Shown: piece by piece, positions 20,976 to 28,437 of the stretch
How positions within the stretch are numbered: position 1 is the first letter of the stretch
How the letters are laid out: each line of letters begins with the position of its first letter
Position numbers and translations under genes: made by a program
Origin: Luteolibacter rhizosphaerae
Lineage (GTDB): Bacteria > Verrucomicrobiota > Verrucomicrobiia > Verrucomicrobiales > Akkermansiaceae
NCBI RefSeq assembly: GCF_025950095.1
Contig: NZ_JAPDDR010000003.1
Location: forward strand, 310,001-374,000
DNA: 64,000 nt
Direction of reading: 5' to 3'
The notes under the pieces: generated by a model
Databases searched by the model: none
What the model was told of the DNA's origin: nothing
Seen by the model: the letters and a program-made list of their open reading frames with translations, nothing else

Positions 20976-21917
20976 TTACCCCGCAGGCTCAAGCACCCGC
21001 AGAATCTCCGCAGCCTCCAGCTCCTTCTGGCATCTCAGATCCATCACGCACTTGCTCGCGAAGCACGGCGAGCACTCGACCTTCCGTCGCGCGATCACAT
21101 GTTGCTTCCCCATCGGTCGCATCCACTCCGGCTCCCCCGGCCCGAAAAGTACGACACACCTCGTACCCACATGGGCTGCAAGGTGGGGCACGCTTCCATC
21201 CGCCGCAATGCACAAGCCGTGGGATGCCAGCTCATCCAACCCCGGCAACGACAGATCCACCGCTTCCACCTCCGGCAGAGCTTTCGCCAAATCCGCTCCC
21301 AGCCGCCCCGCCCTCGCGAGGCGTAGCAGGCGCCCCTTCTCCAGCAAGGTCTTCGCCAGTTCCCGCCACTTCTCCAGCGGCCATTCGTAGTGCGAGCCGA
21401 GATCCGAGTCCGGCACTAGCAGCACTCGTTCCATGGCCCGCGGCACATCCACCGCCACTGCTGCGAAGTTCTCCGCCACCATCACCTCCGCTCCGAGCTT
21501 CTCCGCCAGCCCGATATAAAATCTCACCCGGTGCTGGATCGGCCCGGGTTGCCCGACGACGGAAAGACTCTCGGTAAGACGCTTCTCCAAGCCTTTCAAC
21601 GGCGGCCCCATCCGTCGCGGGATGCCTGCCTTGGCCAGAGCTTCGGCCGTCTCGCCTGCTTCCCAAGCCAAGCTCACTGGAGCCTTGTCTAACAAACCGG
21701 CGATCTGCCGTGCCGAGGCCTTCTCCGGATAGCCCCTCACCTCCGCGAATCCGCTCAGCTCCCAGAATACCGCCTGTCGCTGCGGGCACAGCACCTGCAC
21801 GGCGATCCCCATCCGCTTCAGCGCCCGCATGGCGGGCATGGAGATGCAGGCCTCCCGCCATTCGACCGGCGCGGCCACGAGGAGCGTGTCGCCGGGATGA
21901 AGGAGTGGGTCGGGCAT
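20976..21917 (-). CDS. Glycosyltransferase family 9 (heptosyltransferase-like)
   Basis: A 313-residue GT-B enzyme of the ADP-heptose:LPS heptosyltransferase family. The N-terminal half has the start DTLLVAAPVEWREACISMPA. The C-terminal donor domain has the typical GLCIAADGSVPHLAAHVGTR, VVLFGPGEPEWMRP and a Cys-rich loop (CSPCFASKCVMDLRC) characteristic of GT9. It would transfer a sugar to a lipid-linked core oligosaccharide. It is a single gene, convergent with DUF2017; the next gene upstream in the same direction starts 72 bp away. Confidence 0.85.
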   Translation of the reverse strand: MPDPLLHPGDTLLVAAPVEWREACISMPAMRALKRMGIAVQVLCPQRQAVFWELSGFAEVRGYPEKASARQIAGLLDKAPVSLAWEAGETAEALAKAGIPRRMGPPLKGLEKRLTESLSVVGQPGPIQHRVRFYIGLAEKLGAEVMVAENFAAVAVDVPRAMERVLLVPDSDLGSHYEWPLEKWRELAKTLLEKGRLLRLARAGRLGADLAKALPEVEAVDLSLPGLDELASHGLCIAADGSVPHLAAHVGTRCVVLFGPGEPEWMRPMGKQHVIARRKVECSPCFASKCVMDLRCQKELEAAEILRVLEPAG

Positions 21918-21960
21918 GCGCGGAGGCTAGGGACTCAAACCCGGCAGGGGCAAGTCATGC

Positions 21961-22989
21961 TCATTCGTCTTTGCCTTCGAATGCGCTCCCCAGCGTCGTG
22001 GCCATCCCCGGTTCGGTGAGAAGCAGCATGCGCAGTTGTGCGGGATGCAGGCTCATCACCAAGCCCGTCACGTCGCCATCGGGAATCTCCTTGGCTTGAT
22101 CCGCGGTGAAAGGGAAGACGCCTGTCGCCTCATGAATGGGTTCAGCCGCCCCTTGCTCTCCTTGCTCCGTGCTTAGGACTGCCGACTGGTCGGCCCTCAA
22201 TTCGCACTTCTGCGAGGGTTCGCTGCGCTCGTCCTGAAGCCAGAGAATCGGTGTGAGCAGGCTGCTTTCCTCTGCGGGATCAGCGGCCTCCTGAGCAGGA
22301 CTCTCACCCGTATGCGCCAGCTCCAAGGCATCCTCCGCCTGTGGGAAATCCGCGGACAGCTTTTCCACCAGCTTCAGTCCGCTCTGATAGGCCTCCTTCT
22401 TCTGCTCACGGTCTAGGCGCAAGCCATCGGCCAGAGCATCCGCATACCAGCGTTGCTGGCTTCGGGCGAGCTGTAGGCCCTTCTCCTTCAGCACTTCCGC
22501 AGCCTTGTCGGATAGCTCCGGTGGATCCGCCGCTTCGCCATCCTGCCATTCCTTCCAGCCGCTGGTCTGGCTCACCACCTCCGCCGCATCCTTCACCTCG
22601 GCCGGGAGACCGCCCGCCTCTTCGCTCAGGCCGGCTTGAATGAAGTCCTCCAGGATCCAGCGGACCTCTTGCGCCCGCATCCCCTTCTTGCAGCGCTCCC
22701 GGTAGTCCGCCTCCACATCCACGACCCGAAGCTTCGCGTAAAACTCGTTGCGGTCCTTCACCTTGCCCGGCTTCATCGTCGCTCCTAGGCCCGTCTTGGC
22801 CGTTTGCAGGCTGCCCTTGGCCGCGAGCATCGCTAGCCAGCATCCGCCTAGGGAGGCAATCAGGGCGAGCATCAGCCAGATCGCCCCGTTTTTCTTGCGG
22901 GGCGCCTCTTCCGGCTCGCGGAACTGCTCGAGCAGGGCCTCCAACTGGGCGGCCTTCTCGTCTTCCTGCTGCTGCTCCTCTTCCAGCAC
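21961..22989 (-). CDS. Uncharacterised membrane protein with acidic helical domain
   Basis: A 342-residue protein starting at a GTG. The N-terminal 30 residues form a charged coiled-coil (LEEEQQQEDEKAAQLEALL), then one transmembrane helix at about residues 37-55 (IWLMLALIASLGGCWLAML). A long extracytoplasmic or periplasmic alpha-helical region rich in Glu, Ala, Lys and Trp follows. No enzyme motif is seen. A single transmembrane anchor with large helical domains could be a stalk-like or cell-division-related membrane protein, but I cannot assign a family. Confidence 0.65.
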   Translation of the reverse strand: MLEEEQQQEDEKAAQLEALLEQFREPEEAPRKKNGAIWLMLALIASLGGCWLAMLAAKGSLQTAKTGLGATMKPGKVKDRNEFYAKLRVVDVEADYRERCKKGMRAQEVRWILEDFIQAGLSEEAGGLPAEVKDAAEVVSQTSGWKEWQDGEAADPPELSDKAAEVLKEKGLQLARSQQRWYADALADGLRLDREQKKEAYQSGLKLVEKLSADFPQAEDALELAHTGESPAQEAADPAEESSLLTPILWLQDERSEPSQKCELRADQSAVLSTEQGEQGAAEPIHEATGVFPFTADQAKEIPDGDVTGLVMSLHPAQLRMLLLTEPGMATTLGSAFEGKDE

Positions 22990-23063
22990 CCTCGTACCTT
23001 AGCCCCGATCCACCCGCCACCGCAAGCCTGCCTGCAGTACAAGAAAAACCAGCTAACGCCGTT

Positions 23064-23171
23064 GGGGGGAACGAAGGCAGCGGGTTTTCCCGTGGGGGTG
23101 TCTTCCACCTTCGGGGGGTCGGTGGGTTTGTTTGGGGGGATTTCGCAAGCGCTACCTCGGGGGGACTGGGG
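23064..23171 (+). other. G-tract-rich intergenic region
   Basis: Within 108 bp of the 251-bp gap between two minus-strand genes (22990-23240) there are eight runs of three or more G, at 23064, 23082, 23094, 23113, 23124, 23134, 23159 and 23168. On the minus strand these are C-tracts, so a G-quadruplex or RNA structure would need the plus strand. No ORF is evident. Confidence 0.6.
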
Positions 23172-23240
23172 TGTCGCTTACGAGGACCATCATGTCCGAT
23201 TTTCCCCCTTCTGCCATTACGCGTTCACGTGACCGGAATG

Positions 23241-23843
23241 TCACGCAGGCGGCAGATCCCGCAGCTCGAGCTTGGAAAAACGGTCCGGCCGGTGGAAATC
23301 CGGCTCGCCGCCGCCCAAGTCGGTGGCGCTCAGAAAGCGTCGCTCCGGCGATTCAAGGATGAAAGTCACGTTCATTCGAGTGTCCCTGCCGAAATCCAGG
23401 CGTCCCTCTAACAAATCGCGCGGGATCGCCATCGCCGACACCCAGCCGCCCTCCGGTGAGAGCTCTGCGAAGGTGGCCACCTCCGGGAAGGCGATCTCCA
23501 CCTCCTCGGCACGCACTCGCGGTGCGGTGAACTCGCAGCTCCACCACGCTCCGTTAGGCGCAAGATTGAACTCAAAGTAACGTCCGCTTGTCGGATGATG
23601 CAGAAACAGCTCCGCCACGTCGTGCTTCCACAGCTCCGGCGTGAATCGCCCCGGCCGTGCGGCCGGATGCAAGCGGGCCGCCTTCGGATGAGACGCGATG
23701 AACCACAGGCTCCGTGTATCTACGGCAACGCAAAACGCGGCTTGCGGACTCACCCCGTTTCCATACCAATCCTCCTTAATACCGAACAAGGGTACGTCCA
23801 GCTCACCCCAGATCAAAGGCCTCGTGCTGCGGAACACCATCAT
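23241..23843 (-). CDS. Carbohydrate-binding family 9-like (DOMON-like) protein
   Basis: A 200-residue protein without signal peptide. It has the CBM9-like layout with WKHDVAELFLHHPTSGRYFEFNL in the centre, a later block with GGWVSAMAIPRDLLEG, and the C-terminal PDFHRPDRFSKLEL. Trp and Phe residues in these blocks are typical ligand contacts of the fold. Family members bind sugars or heme; the ligand cannot be inferred here. It is divergent from the DUF1287 gene, with 125 bp between them. Confidence 0.65.
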   Translation of the reverse strand: MMVFRSTRPLIWGELDVPLFGIKEDWYGNGVSPQAAFCVAVDTRSLWFIASHPKAARLHPAARPGRFTPELWKHDVAELFLHHPTSGRYFEFNLAPNGAWWSCEFTAPRVRAEEVEIAFPEVATFAELSPEGGWVSAMAIPRDLLEGRLDFGRDTRMNVTFILESPERRFLSATDLGGGEPDFHRPDRFSKLELRDLPPA

Positions 23844-23968
23844 CGCGGGCGAATCTGGGAAGGACCTCTCTAACGGTCGAGACAGCTTTCTTGGAAAAAA
23901 TTACTGCGCATCGGCGAAAAATGTCGCATGCAAGTCCCGGTTTTGTTTTACTTTCCTTAAATAGAACA

Positions 23969-24778
23969 ATGGCGAAGCGTCGGAACAGCCATCATCTCGG
24001 CACGATCGAATACATTGGACCGCGTCCGCAGGCCAAGAAGCCGCAGCGCCGTCCCAATTTCCTCGGCGGTTGGGTCGTTCTCATGATCGCGGCCGGTGCC
24101 GCGTGGTTCTTCGGAAAACCGCTGGTGCCCCTGCTTCGCGCGCAGAACACGGTGGCCACGGTGGAGAGTGCGGATCGGCTGATCCTCGAGCTCTCGCCCT
24201 CCGCCGAGTTCGGCGAGCGCCTCGCCGCGATGGCCCTGCAGCGCACCAAGACTCCTAGCATTTACGACACGGCCTATTACCAGATCGCGTATCCCGGCGG
24301 CGACATCCCCGGCGGCGGCGCGGATGGCAAGACGCCCAAGGGCAAGGCCGAGGACCTTCTGGTCCGCAGCTACCGCAGCCTCGGCATCGACCTGCAGGTC
24401 CTCATCCACGAGGACATGACCAAGAATTTCTCGGCCTATCCCCGTCTCTGGCCGACCTCCGGCCCGGATTCGAACATCGATCACCGCCGGATCCAGAACC
24501 TCCAGCGCTACTTCAAGCACACTGGTGCCGAGATGGCGGTCGATACCAAGCGCCCGAACAAGAGCGAATTCAAGGCGGGCGATGTGGTGGTTTGGATGCT
24601 CGCTCAGGGCGAACTTCACTGCGGCATCGTGGTCCCGGGCCCCGGCGACCGCCGCGACGAGCCTTGGGTCGTCCACGACAATGGCCAAGGCCCGAAGTGG
24701 GAGAATGTTCTCACCGAGTATCAGATCCACGGCCACTACCGCTACACCGGTCAGGTGGGCGAGGTCGCCAAGCGCTGA
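23969..24778 (+). CDS. DUF1287-family protein lacking the usual cysteine
   Basis: A 269-residue protein beginning MAKRRNSHH with a hydrophobic anchor at about residues 34-50 (WVVLMIAAGAAWFFG). The domain matches DUF1287: YQIAYPGGDIPGGG, LVRSYRSLGIDLQVLIHEDM, NIDHRRIQNLQRYF, ELHCGIVV and the C-terminal HGHYRYTG. In the family as I know it the segment before the helix reads G-V-C-T-D; here it reads GKAED, so the cysteine is replaced by Ala, and an extra Gly/Lys-rich loop precedes it. Start ATG 23969 is chosen over 23891. The function of the family is unproven; an NlpC/P60-like role is often suggested. Confidence 0.7.
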   Translation: MAKRRNSHHLGTIEYIGPRPQAKKPQRRPNFLGGWVVLMIAAGAAWFFGKPLVPLLRAQNTVATVESADRLILELSPSAEFGERLAAMALQRTKTPSIYDTAYYQIAYPGGDIPGGGADGKTPKGKAEDLLVRSYRSLGIDLQVLIHEDMTKNFSAYPRLWPTSGPDSNIDHRRIQNLQRYFKHTGAEMAVDTKRPNKSEFKAGDVVVWMLAQGELHCGIVVPGPGDRRDEPWVVHDNGQGPKWENVLTEYQIHGHYRYTGQVGEVAKR

Positions 24779-24824
24779 GCAAGCCGGCCTTATGGGCATC
24801 GGCTGATGAAAGCGTGACCGAGTG

Positions 24825-25670
24825 ATGTCCCGCTTCACCCGTCTCCGCCGTCAATGGTCGCGTCCGGCCTTGGACGGACCTTGGACACTCCCGGTCGATC
24901 CTGCGCGCCTGCAGGTCTTCCTGCTCATGGGCCAGTCGAACATGGCGGGCTACGGCTGTATCCGCACGGAAGACCCGTGGCAGCCCGGCGACCGCGATCC
25001 CCTTTCCGGCGTTCTCTCGCTCGGCGGGCAGTGCACGCTCAAGTCAGGCCTCGCGCGCGGTTGGACTCGCTGGCGGCCCGCCAGCCATCCGCTCCATCTC
25101 AACCAGGCCAGCGCCGCCTTCGGCCTCGCCCTGCCCTTCGCCGCCCGCCTGCGCAAGCAGGCTCCGGATGCGATGATCGGCTTCGTTCCCTGTGCTTGGG
25201 GTGGTGCTCCCATCGACGCTCTCGGTCCCGGATCCTTGCTTTACGCAAATGCCCTCGGCCGCGCCCGGATCGCCGCGCGGTCCGGCACTCTTGCCGGGGT
25301 GCTGTGGCATCAGGGTGAGACGGATGCGGACCACGAATCCCTCGCCCCGCTCCACGCTGCCAAGCTGGAGGCGCTCATCCTGCAGCTCCGGCGGGACCTA
25401 GGCACTTCCACCCTACCCTTCCTCATTGGCGACCTCGGCGGCTGGGGAGATGATCAGCGCAAACCCGCTTCCGTTGATCGCCGGAATATTGTCCGTAGCG
25501 GTCTCCGCCGCGTTGCCACGGAAGATTCCCACGCCGCCTTCGTCGAAAGCACCGGCCTCCCCGGCGTCGATTCCGTCCATTTCGGTCGCAGCGCGCTCAT
25601 CGAGTTCGGCCACCGCTACGCCGCCGCCTATCTCGCGCTCATTTCAGGTGCGGCTCGCAACGAGCCTTGA
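24825..25670 (+). CDS. SGNH/SASA-type carbohydrate esterase
   Basis: A 281-residue esterase of the sialate O-acetylesterase (SASA/DUF303) type. Block I is LMGQSNMAG with the nucleophile Ser38. GVLWHQGETDADHE provides the second conserved block, and VHFGR near the C-terminus supplies the catalytic His. It would remove acetyl groups from sugars. There is no obvious signal peptide. Start at ATG 24825 (a GTG three bases upstream is possible). Its last 32 bp overlap, on the opposite strand, the 3' end of the tyrosine phosphatase gene. Confidence 0.85.
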   Translation: MSRFTRLRRQWSRPALDGPWTLPVDPARLQVFLLMGQSNMAGYGCIRTEDPWQPGDRDPLSGVLSLGGQCTLKSGLARGWTRWRPASHPLHLNQASAAFGLALPFAARLRKQAPDAMIGFVPCAWGGAPIDALGPGSLLYANALGRARIAARSGTLAGVLWHQGETDADHESLAPLHAAKLEALILQLRRDLGTSTLPFLIGDLGGWGDDQRKPASVDRRNIVRSGLRRVATEDSHAAFVESTGLPGVDSVHFGRSALIEFGHRYAAAYLALISGAARNEP

Positions 25671-25962
25671 GCAGCTCCACCAGCGCCGGATCCATGTAGT
25701 CGTAGTCATCGGGGATCCCCAGCACCACTACCCGCTTGCCCTTCAAGGCGCTGCCGAAGGCCTTGTTGAGCCTTTGCCGGTGGATCGCTTCCATCACCAC
25801 GATCAGATCCGCCCACTCCACCTGTTCGCCGGATAACCGCACATCCGCGTCTGGACTCAGGCCCGCGGAGTCCACCGCAATCCCCGGATAATCCGCGAAC
25901 ACCGCCTCCGCCGTCGGGCTTCGCAGTCGGTTGCGTGAGCAGAGAAACAAGACCCGTTTCAT
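25639..25962 (-). CDS. Low-molecular-weight protein tyrosine phosphatase-like
   Basis: A 107-residue protein with the phosphatase P-loop CSRNRLRS at residues 8-15: Cys8 and Arg14 fit C-x5-R, followed by Ser. The rest resembles the low-molecular-weight fold: SAGLSPDAD, then LIVVMEAIHRQRL and the C-terminal block with DYMDPALVELL, which carries an Asp that could act as general acid. About 110 residues is shorter than classic LMW-PTPs (about 155) but matches small predicted members. The start at 25962 leaves a 4-bp gap from the LysR gene, and the 3' end overlaps the esterase gene. Confidence 0.8.
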   Translation of the reverse strand: MKRVLFLCSRNRLRSPTAEAVFADYPGIAVDSAGLSPDADVRLSGEQVEWADLIVVMEAIHRQRLNKAFGSALKGKRVVVLGIPDDYDYMDPALVELLKARCEPHLK

Positions 25963-25966
25963 CGGT

Positions 25967-26860
25967 TCAGCGGAACAAGATCTCTGCGATGAAGTCGCGC
26001 ACATGTTCGGGCAGGCTGCCCCTCTTCGGTGTCACGATGGCGAGCTCGCGGGTCATCGGTTCAGGCAATTTTATCCGCCGGATCTGCCGCTTGCGCGGGA
26101 AGGTGCTCAAAGCCCGTCGCGGCACACAAGCCGCACCCATGCCCAGTGCCACGAGCTGGATCGTCACGTCGAAGCTATCGATCTCCATCGCCACGTTCGG
26201 CTGCAGCTTGCGCTCTTTCCACCAGCGATCGATGCAATCCCGCGAGCGGGTTCCCGTCGGCGGCACGATCCAGTTCTGCGTCTTCACCCAATCGCTCCAG
26301 CCTTGTTCGTCCGGAGCGTCCCCACTCTGCCCCGCGATTACCACGAAGCTGTCTTGGATCCGGTGACTCAGCTCCAAGCCCTCCGGAAGGCGCGGGGGCG
26401 GGCAGAGCACGGCCAGATCCAATCGGCACGCGGCCAAGGCCTCCAGCAGCGCGCTTCCTCCGAGATGGGAAACTAGGATCTTCACTTCCGGATGATGCCG
26501 CCGCTGGCCATGAAACAATCCCGGCAGATGCGCCAACGAAACGCTGCGCGACACCCCGATCCGGATCTCCCGCTGCTCGCCTGAGAATTCCTCCTTCAGG
26601 CGTCGCATCGCGCTATCCAGCAGCCCGGACACCATCGCGGTCTCCCGCAGCAAGAAGCTCCCCGCTGGCGTGATTCTGAGCCTCCGGGTGCTCCTCTCGA
26701 AGAGCTGCAGGCCCAGCCGCGCTTCGATCAACTGGATTTGCCGCGTCAGCGCGCTCTGCGATAGCCCCGCCTCCCCCGAGGCCGCCGTGATCCCCTGGTG
26801 CTTTGCCACGAGCCGCAGCAAGTGAAGGCAGTGGAGGTCGATCGTAGGATGCTCATTCAT
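25967..26860 (-). CDS. LysR-family transcriptional regulator
   Basis: A 297-residue regulator. The N-terminal winged helix-turn-helix has HLLRLVAKHQGITAASGEAG and LSQSALTRQIQLIEARLG, followed by the linker helix and a periplasmic-binding-protein-like effector domain (LAVLCPPPRL, MGAACVPRRAL). The start is set at ATG 26860; upstream in-frame residues lie over the divergent promoter. It is divergently transcribed from a small ferredoxin, with a palindrome across its own start codon, so autoregulation and control of the ferredoxin are plausible. The tyrosine phosphatase follows after 4 bp. Confidence 0.92.
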   Translation of the reverse strand: MNEHPTIDLHCLHLLRLVAKHQGITAASGEAGLSQSALTRQIQLIEARLGLQLFERSTRRLRITPAGSFLLRETAMVSGLLDSAMRRLKEEFSGEQREIRIGVSRSVSLAHLPGLFHGQRRHHPEVKILVSHLGGSALLEALAACRLDLAVLCPPPRLPEGLELSHRIQDSFVVIAGQSGDAPDEQGWSDWVKTQNWIVPPTGTRSRDCIDRWWKERKLQPNVAMEIDSFDVTIQLVALGMGAACVPRRALSTFPRKRQIRRIKLPEPMTRELAIVTPKRGSLPEHVRDFIAEILFR

Positions 26861-26877
26861 GCGCCTGATGCATGAAT
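26855..26877. promoter_or_regulatory. Palindrome spanning the LysR gene start
   Basis: ATTCATGC (26855-26862) and its exact complement GCATGAAT (26870-26877) are separated by 7 nt. They sit at the 5' end of the LysR gene, 54 bp before the ferredoxin ATG. Its length and position fit a LysR-type autoregulatory site (inference). Confidence 0.5.
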
Positions 26878-26930
26878 CGATCACATCCTTCGATTTCACG
26901 CAATGATGAGGACCTGTCAGCTTGCTCGTC

Positions 26931-27161
26931 ATGGCTGATCGATCCGACAAGCAATCCAAGAACACTCCCGGCAAATTCTACAACGACGGCAGTTGCATCG
27001 ACTGCGACCTCTGTCGCGAGACCGCCCCTGCTTTCTTCCGCCGCGATGATGATGCGGGCGCCAGTTACGTTTGGCGTCAGCCTCTCACTCCGGAAGAGCT
27101 GGCCCTTGCCCGTGAGGCGATGGAGGGCTGCCCGACCGATTCGATCGGCTGCGATGGCTAG
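26931..27161 (+). CDS. 4Fe-4S ferredoxin-like protein
   Basis: A 76-residue electron-transfer protein. Cys22, Cys25 and Cys28 (CIDCDLC) plus Cys67 followed by Pro (GCPTDSI) fit one [4Fe-4S] or [3Fe-4S] cluster of the CxxCxxC...CP type; Cys74 is extra. The middle (DDAGASYVWRQPLTPEE) is helical. The start ATG at 26931 is preferred over a TTG nine bases upstream. It is divergent from the LysR gene and 50 bp upstream of the RlmM-like gene, so an operon is possible. Confidence 0.85.
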   Translation: MADRSDKQSKNTPGKFYNDGSCIDCDLCRETAPAFFRRDDDAGASYVWRQPLTPEELALAREAMEGCPTDSIGCDG

Positions 27162-27211
27162 CCACTGCAAAATCATTGCCGCCGGGCTCGATTCGCCGCA
27201 GGACACTTTCC

Positions 27212-28273
27212 GTGTCCGAACTCACTGCTCCCTCTTGGCTCCTCCGCATCCCGGAAGTCTTCGCTCCCTTCGCGAAGGAGATCCTCGCGGGCCTCTCGGC
27301 GAGTCCTCTGAAGGAGCTCGGCAGCGACTATCACCTCGTCCGCCTGGAGAATCCCGCGCTGCTGCAGGAGTCGGAGTGGGCGAAGTTCGTCGGCTGGAAT
27401 CTCCCGGTTCATCATGCTTGGCCCTGCAATCCCCAGAAGATGGACGGCTTCATCGAGAAGGCCGCGCAGGGACTGGCTCGCAAGTTTGCGGATGTGTCCC
27501 CGCAGACGCTCCTCACCGGCCCGCTCCAGACCGCGGTGGCTCATCCCTACTACAAGCATCTCGCCACCAATCTCCGCGGCCGGGCGCTCCAGCTCTTTCC
27601 GCCGCTCCCGGCCGTCGCAGAGGTCGAGTCCCAAGATCCCGCCGCTCCCACGCTCTTCTGTCTCCTTGGGAAGGAAGGTCTTTTCGCCGGTCTGCAGAGC
27701 CCCCGCCTCGCGAACGGCTTCTACCCGGGTGGCACCAAATTCATCAGCCAGAGCGCGGGCATCAGCCGCGCCGGTGCCAAGCTCGCGGAGGCCCTCCATC
27801 ACCTGCTTCTCCATCGCCAGCCCCCGCCGCAGGGCGCCCGCTGGCTGGAGCTGGGAGCCAGCCCCGGCGGGATGACCTCCGAGCTGCTTGCCCGCGGCTA
27901 TCAGGTCACCGCCGTCGACCGCGCGGATCTCGATGCCAGCCTGAAGCGAAAGCCCGGGTTGGAGTTTATCCGCCGGGATGTCGATGCCTTCCGCCCCGAG
28001 CCCCGCGATCGCTTCGATGCTCTCCTCTGCGACATGAATGGCGACCCACGCGTCGCATTGCGTCAGGTGCTGCGCCTCGCGGCGAATGTCCAGACGGGCG
28101 GGCTGATTATCTTCACCCTGAAGGGTGCCGGAGCCGAGACCGCCAGCGAGTTGAATGCGATCTCCCGTGCCTGCGTCAGCTACGCCGGTACGGCCGGTGT
28201 CGAGCTTCTGTCGGAGACTCACCTAACTTATAACCGTCACGAGTTTACCCTCTTCTTCGAGGTGACCCGTTAG
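27212..28273 (+). CDS. RlmM-like 23S rRNA 2'-O-methyltransferase
   Basis: A 353-residue enzyme of the FtsJ/RlmM type. The N-terminal half is a THUMP-like RNA-binding region. The C-terminal half holds the SAM-binding motif LELGASPGGMTSELLARGY followed by VTAVDRADLD. The catalytic tetrad region is suggested by LLCDMNGDP and FTLKGAG. In E. coli, RlmM modifies C2498 of 23S rRNA. The start is uncertain: GTG at 27212 is chosen over TTG at 27176. It lies 50 bp after the ferredoxin gene. Confidence 0.85.
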   Translation: MSELTAPSWLLRIPEVFAPFAKEILAGLSASPLKELGSDYHLVRLENPALLQESEWAKFVGWNLPVHHAWPCNPQKMDGFIEKAAQGLARKFADVSPQTLLTGPLQTAVAHPYYKHLATNLRGRALQLFPPLPAVAEVESQDPAAPTLFCLLGKEGLFAGLQSPRLANGFYPGGTKFISQSAGISRAGAKLAEALHHLLLHRQPPPQGARWLELGASPGGMTSELLARGYQVTAVDRADLDASLKRKPGLEFIRRDVDAFRPEPRDRFDALLCDMNGDPRVALRQVLRLAANVQTGGLIIFTLKGAGAETASELNAISRACVSYAGTAGVELLSETHLTYNRHEFTLFFEVTR

Positions 28274-28437
28274 GCGGAGAGGTTGCATGCCCTGCATTTC
28301 GTTTGACAGGGAAAACACGTTTCAGAAGCTCTGCGAGCCGTACCCGGCACCCGCAGGGCCACTTTCCGTGGGACAAAAATAGCGTTCCGGCGCATCATGC
28401 CGGACGCTCCCCATCGGCCCTAACCCATTGGATCATC

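Noticed and set aside
21232-21861. Minus-strand reading frame in the GT9 gene
   Set aside because: It is the shifted frame of the same gene, rich in Arg/Gly/Ala, with no family motif.
28303-28330. TTGACA promoter upstream of the glutaminase gene
   Set aside because: TTGACA is present at 28303-28308, but no -10 hexamer occurs at 16-18 bp spacing.
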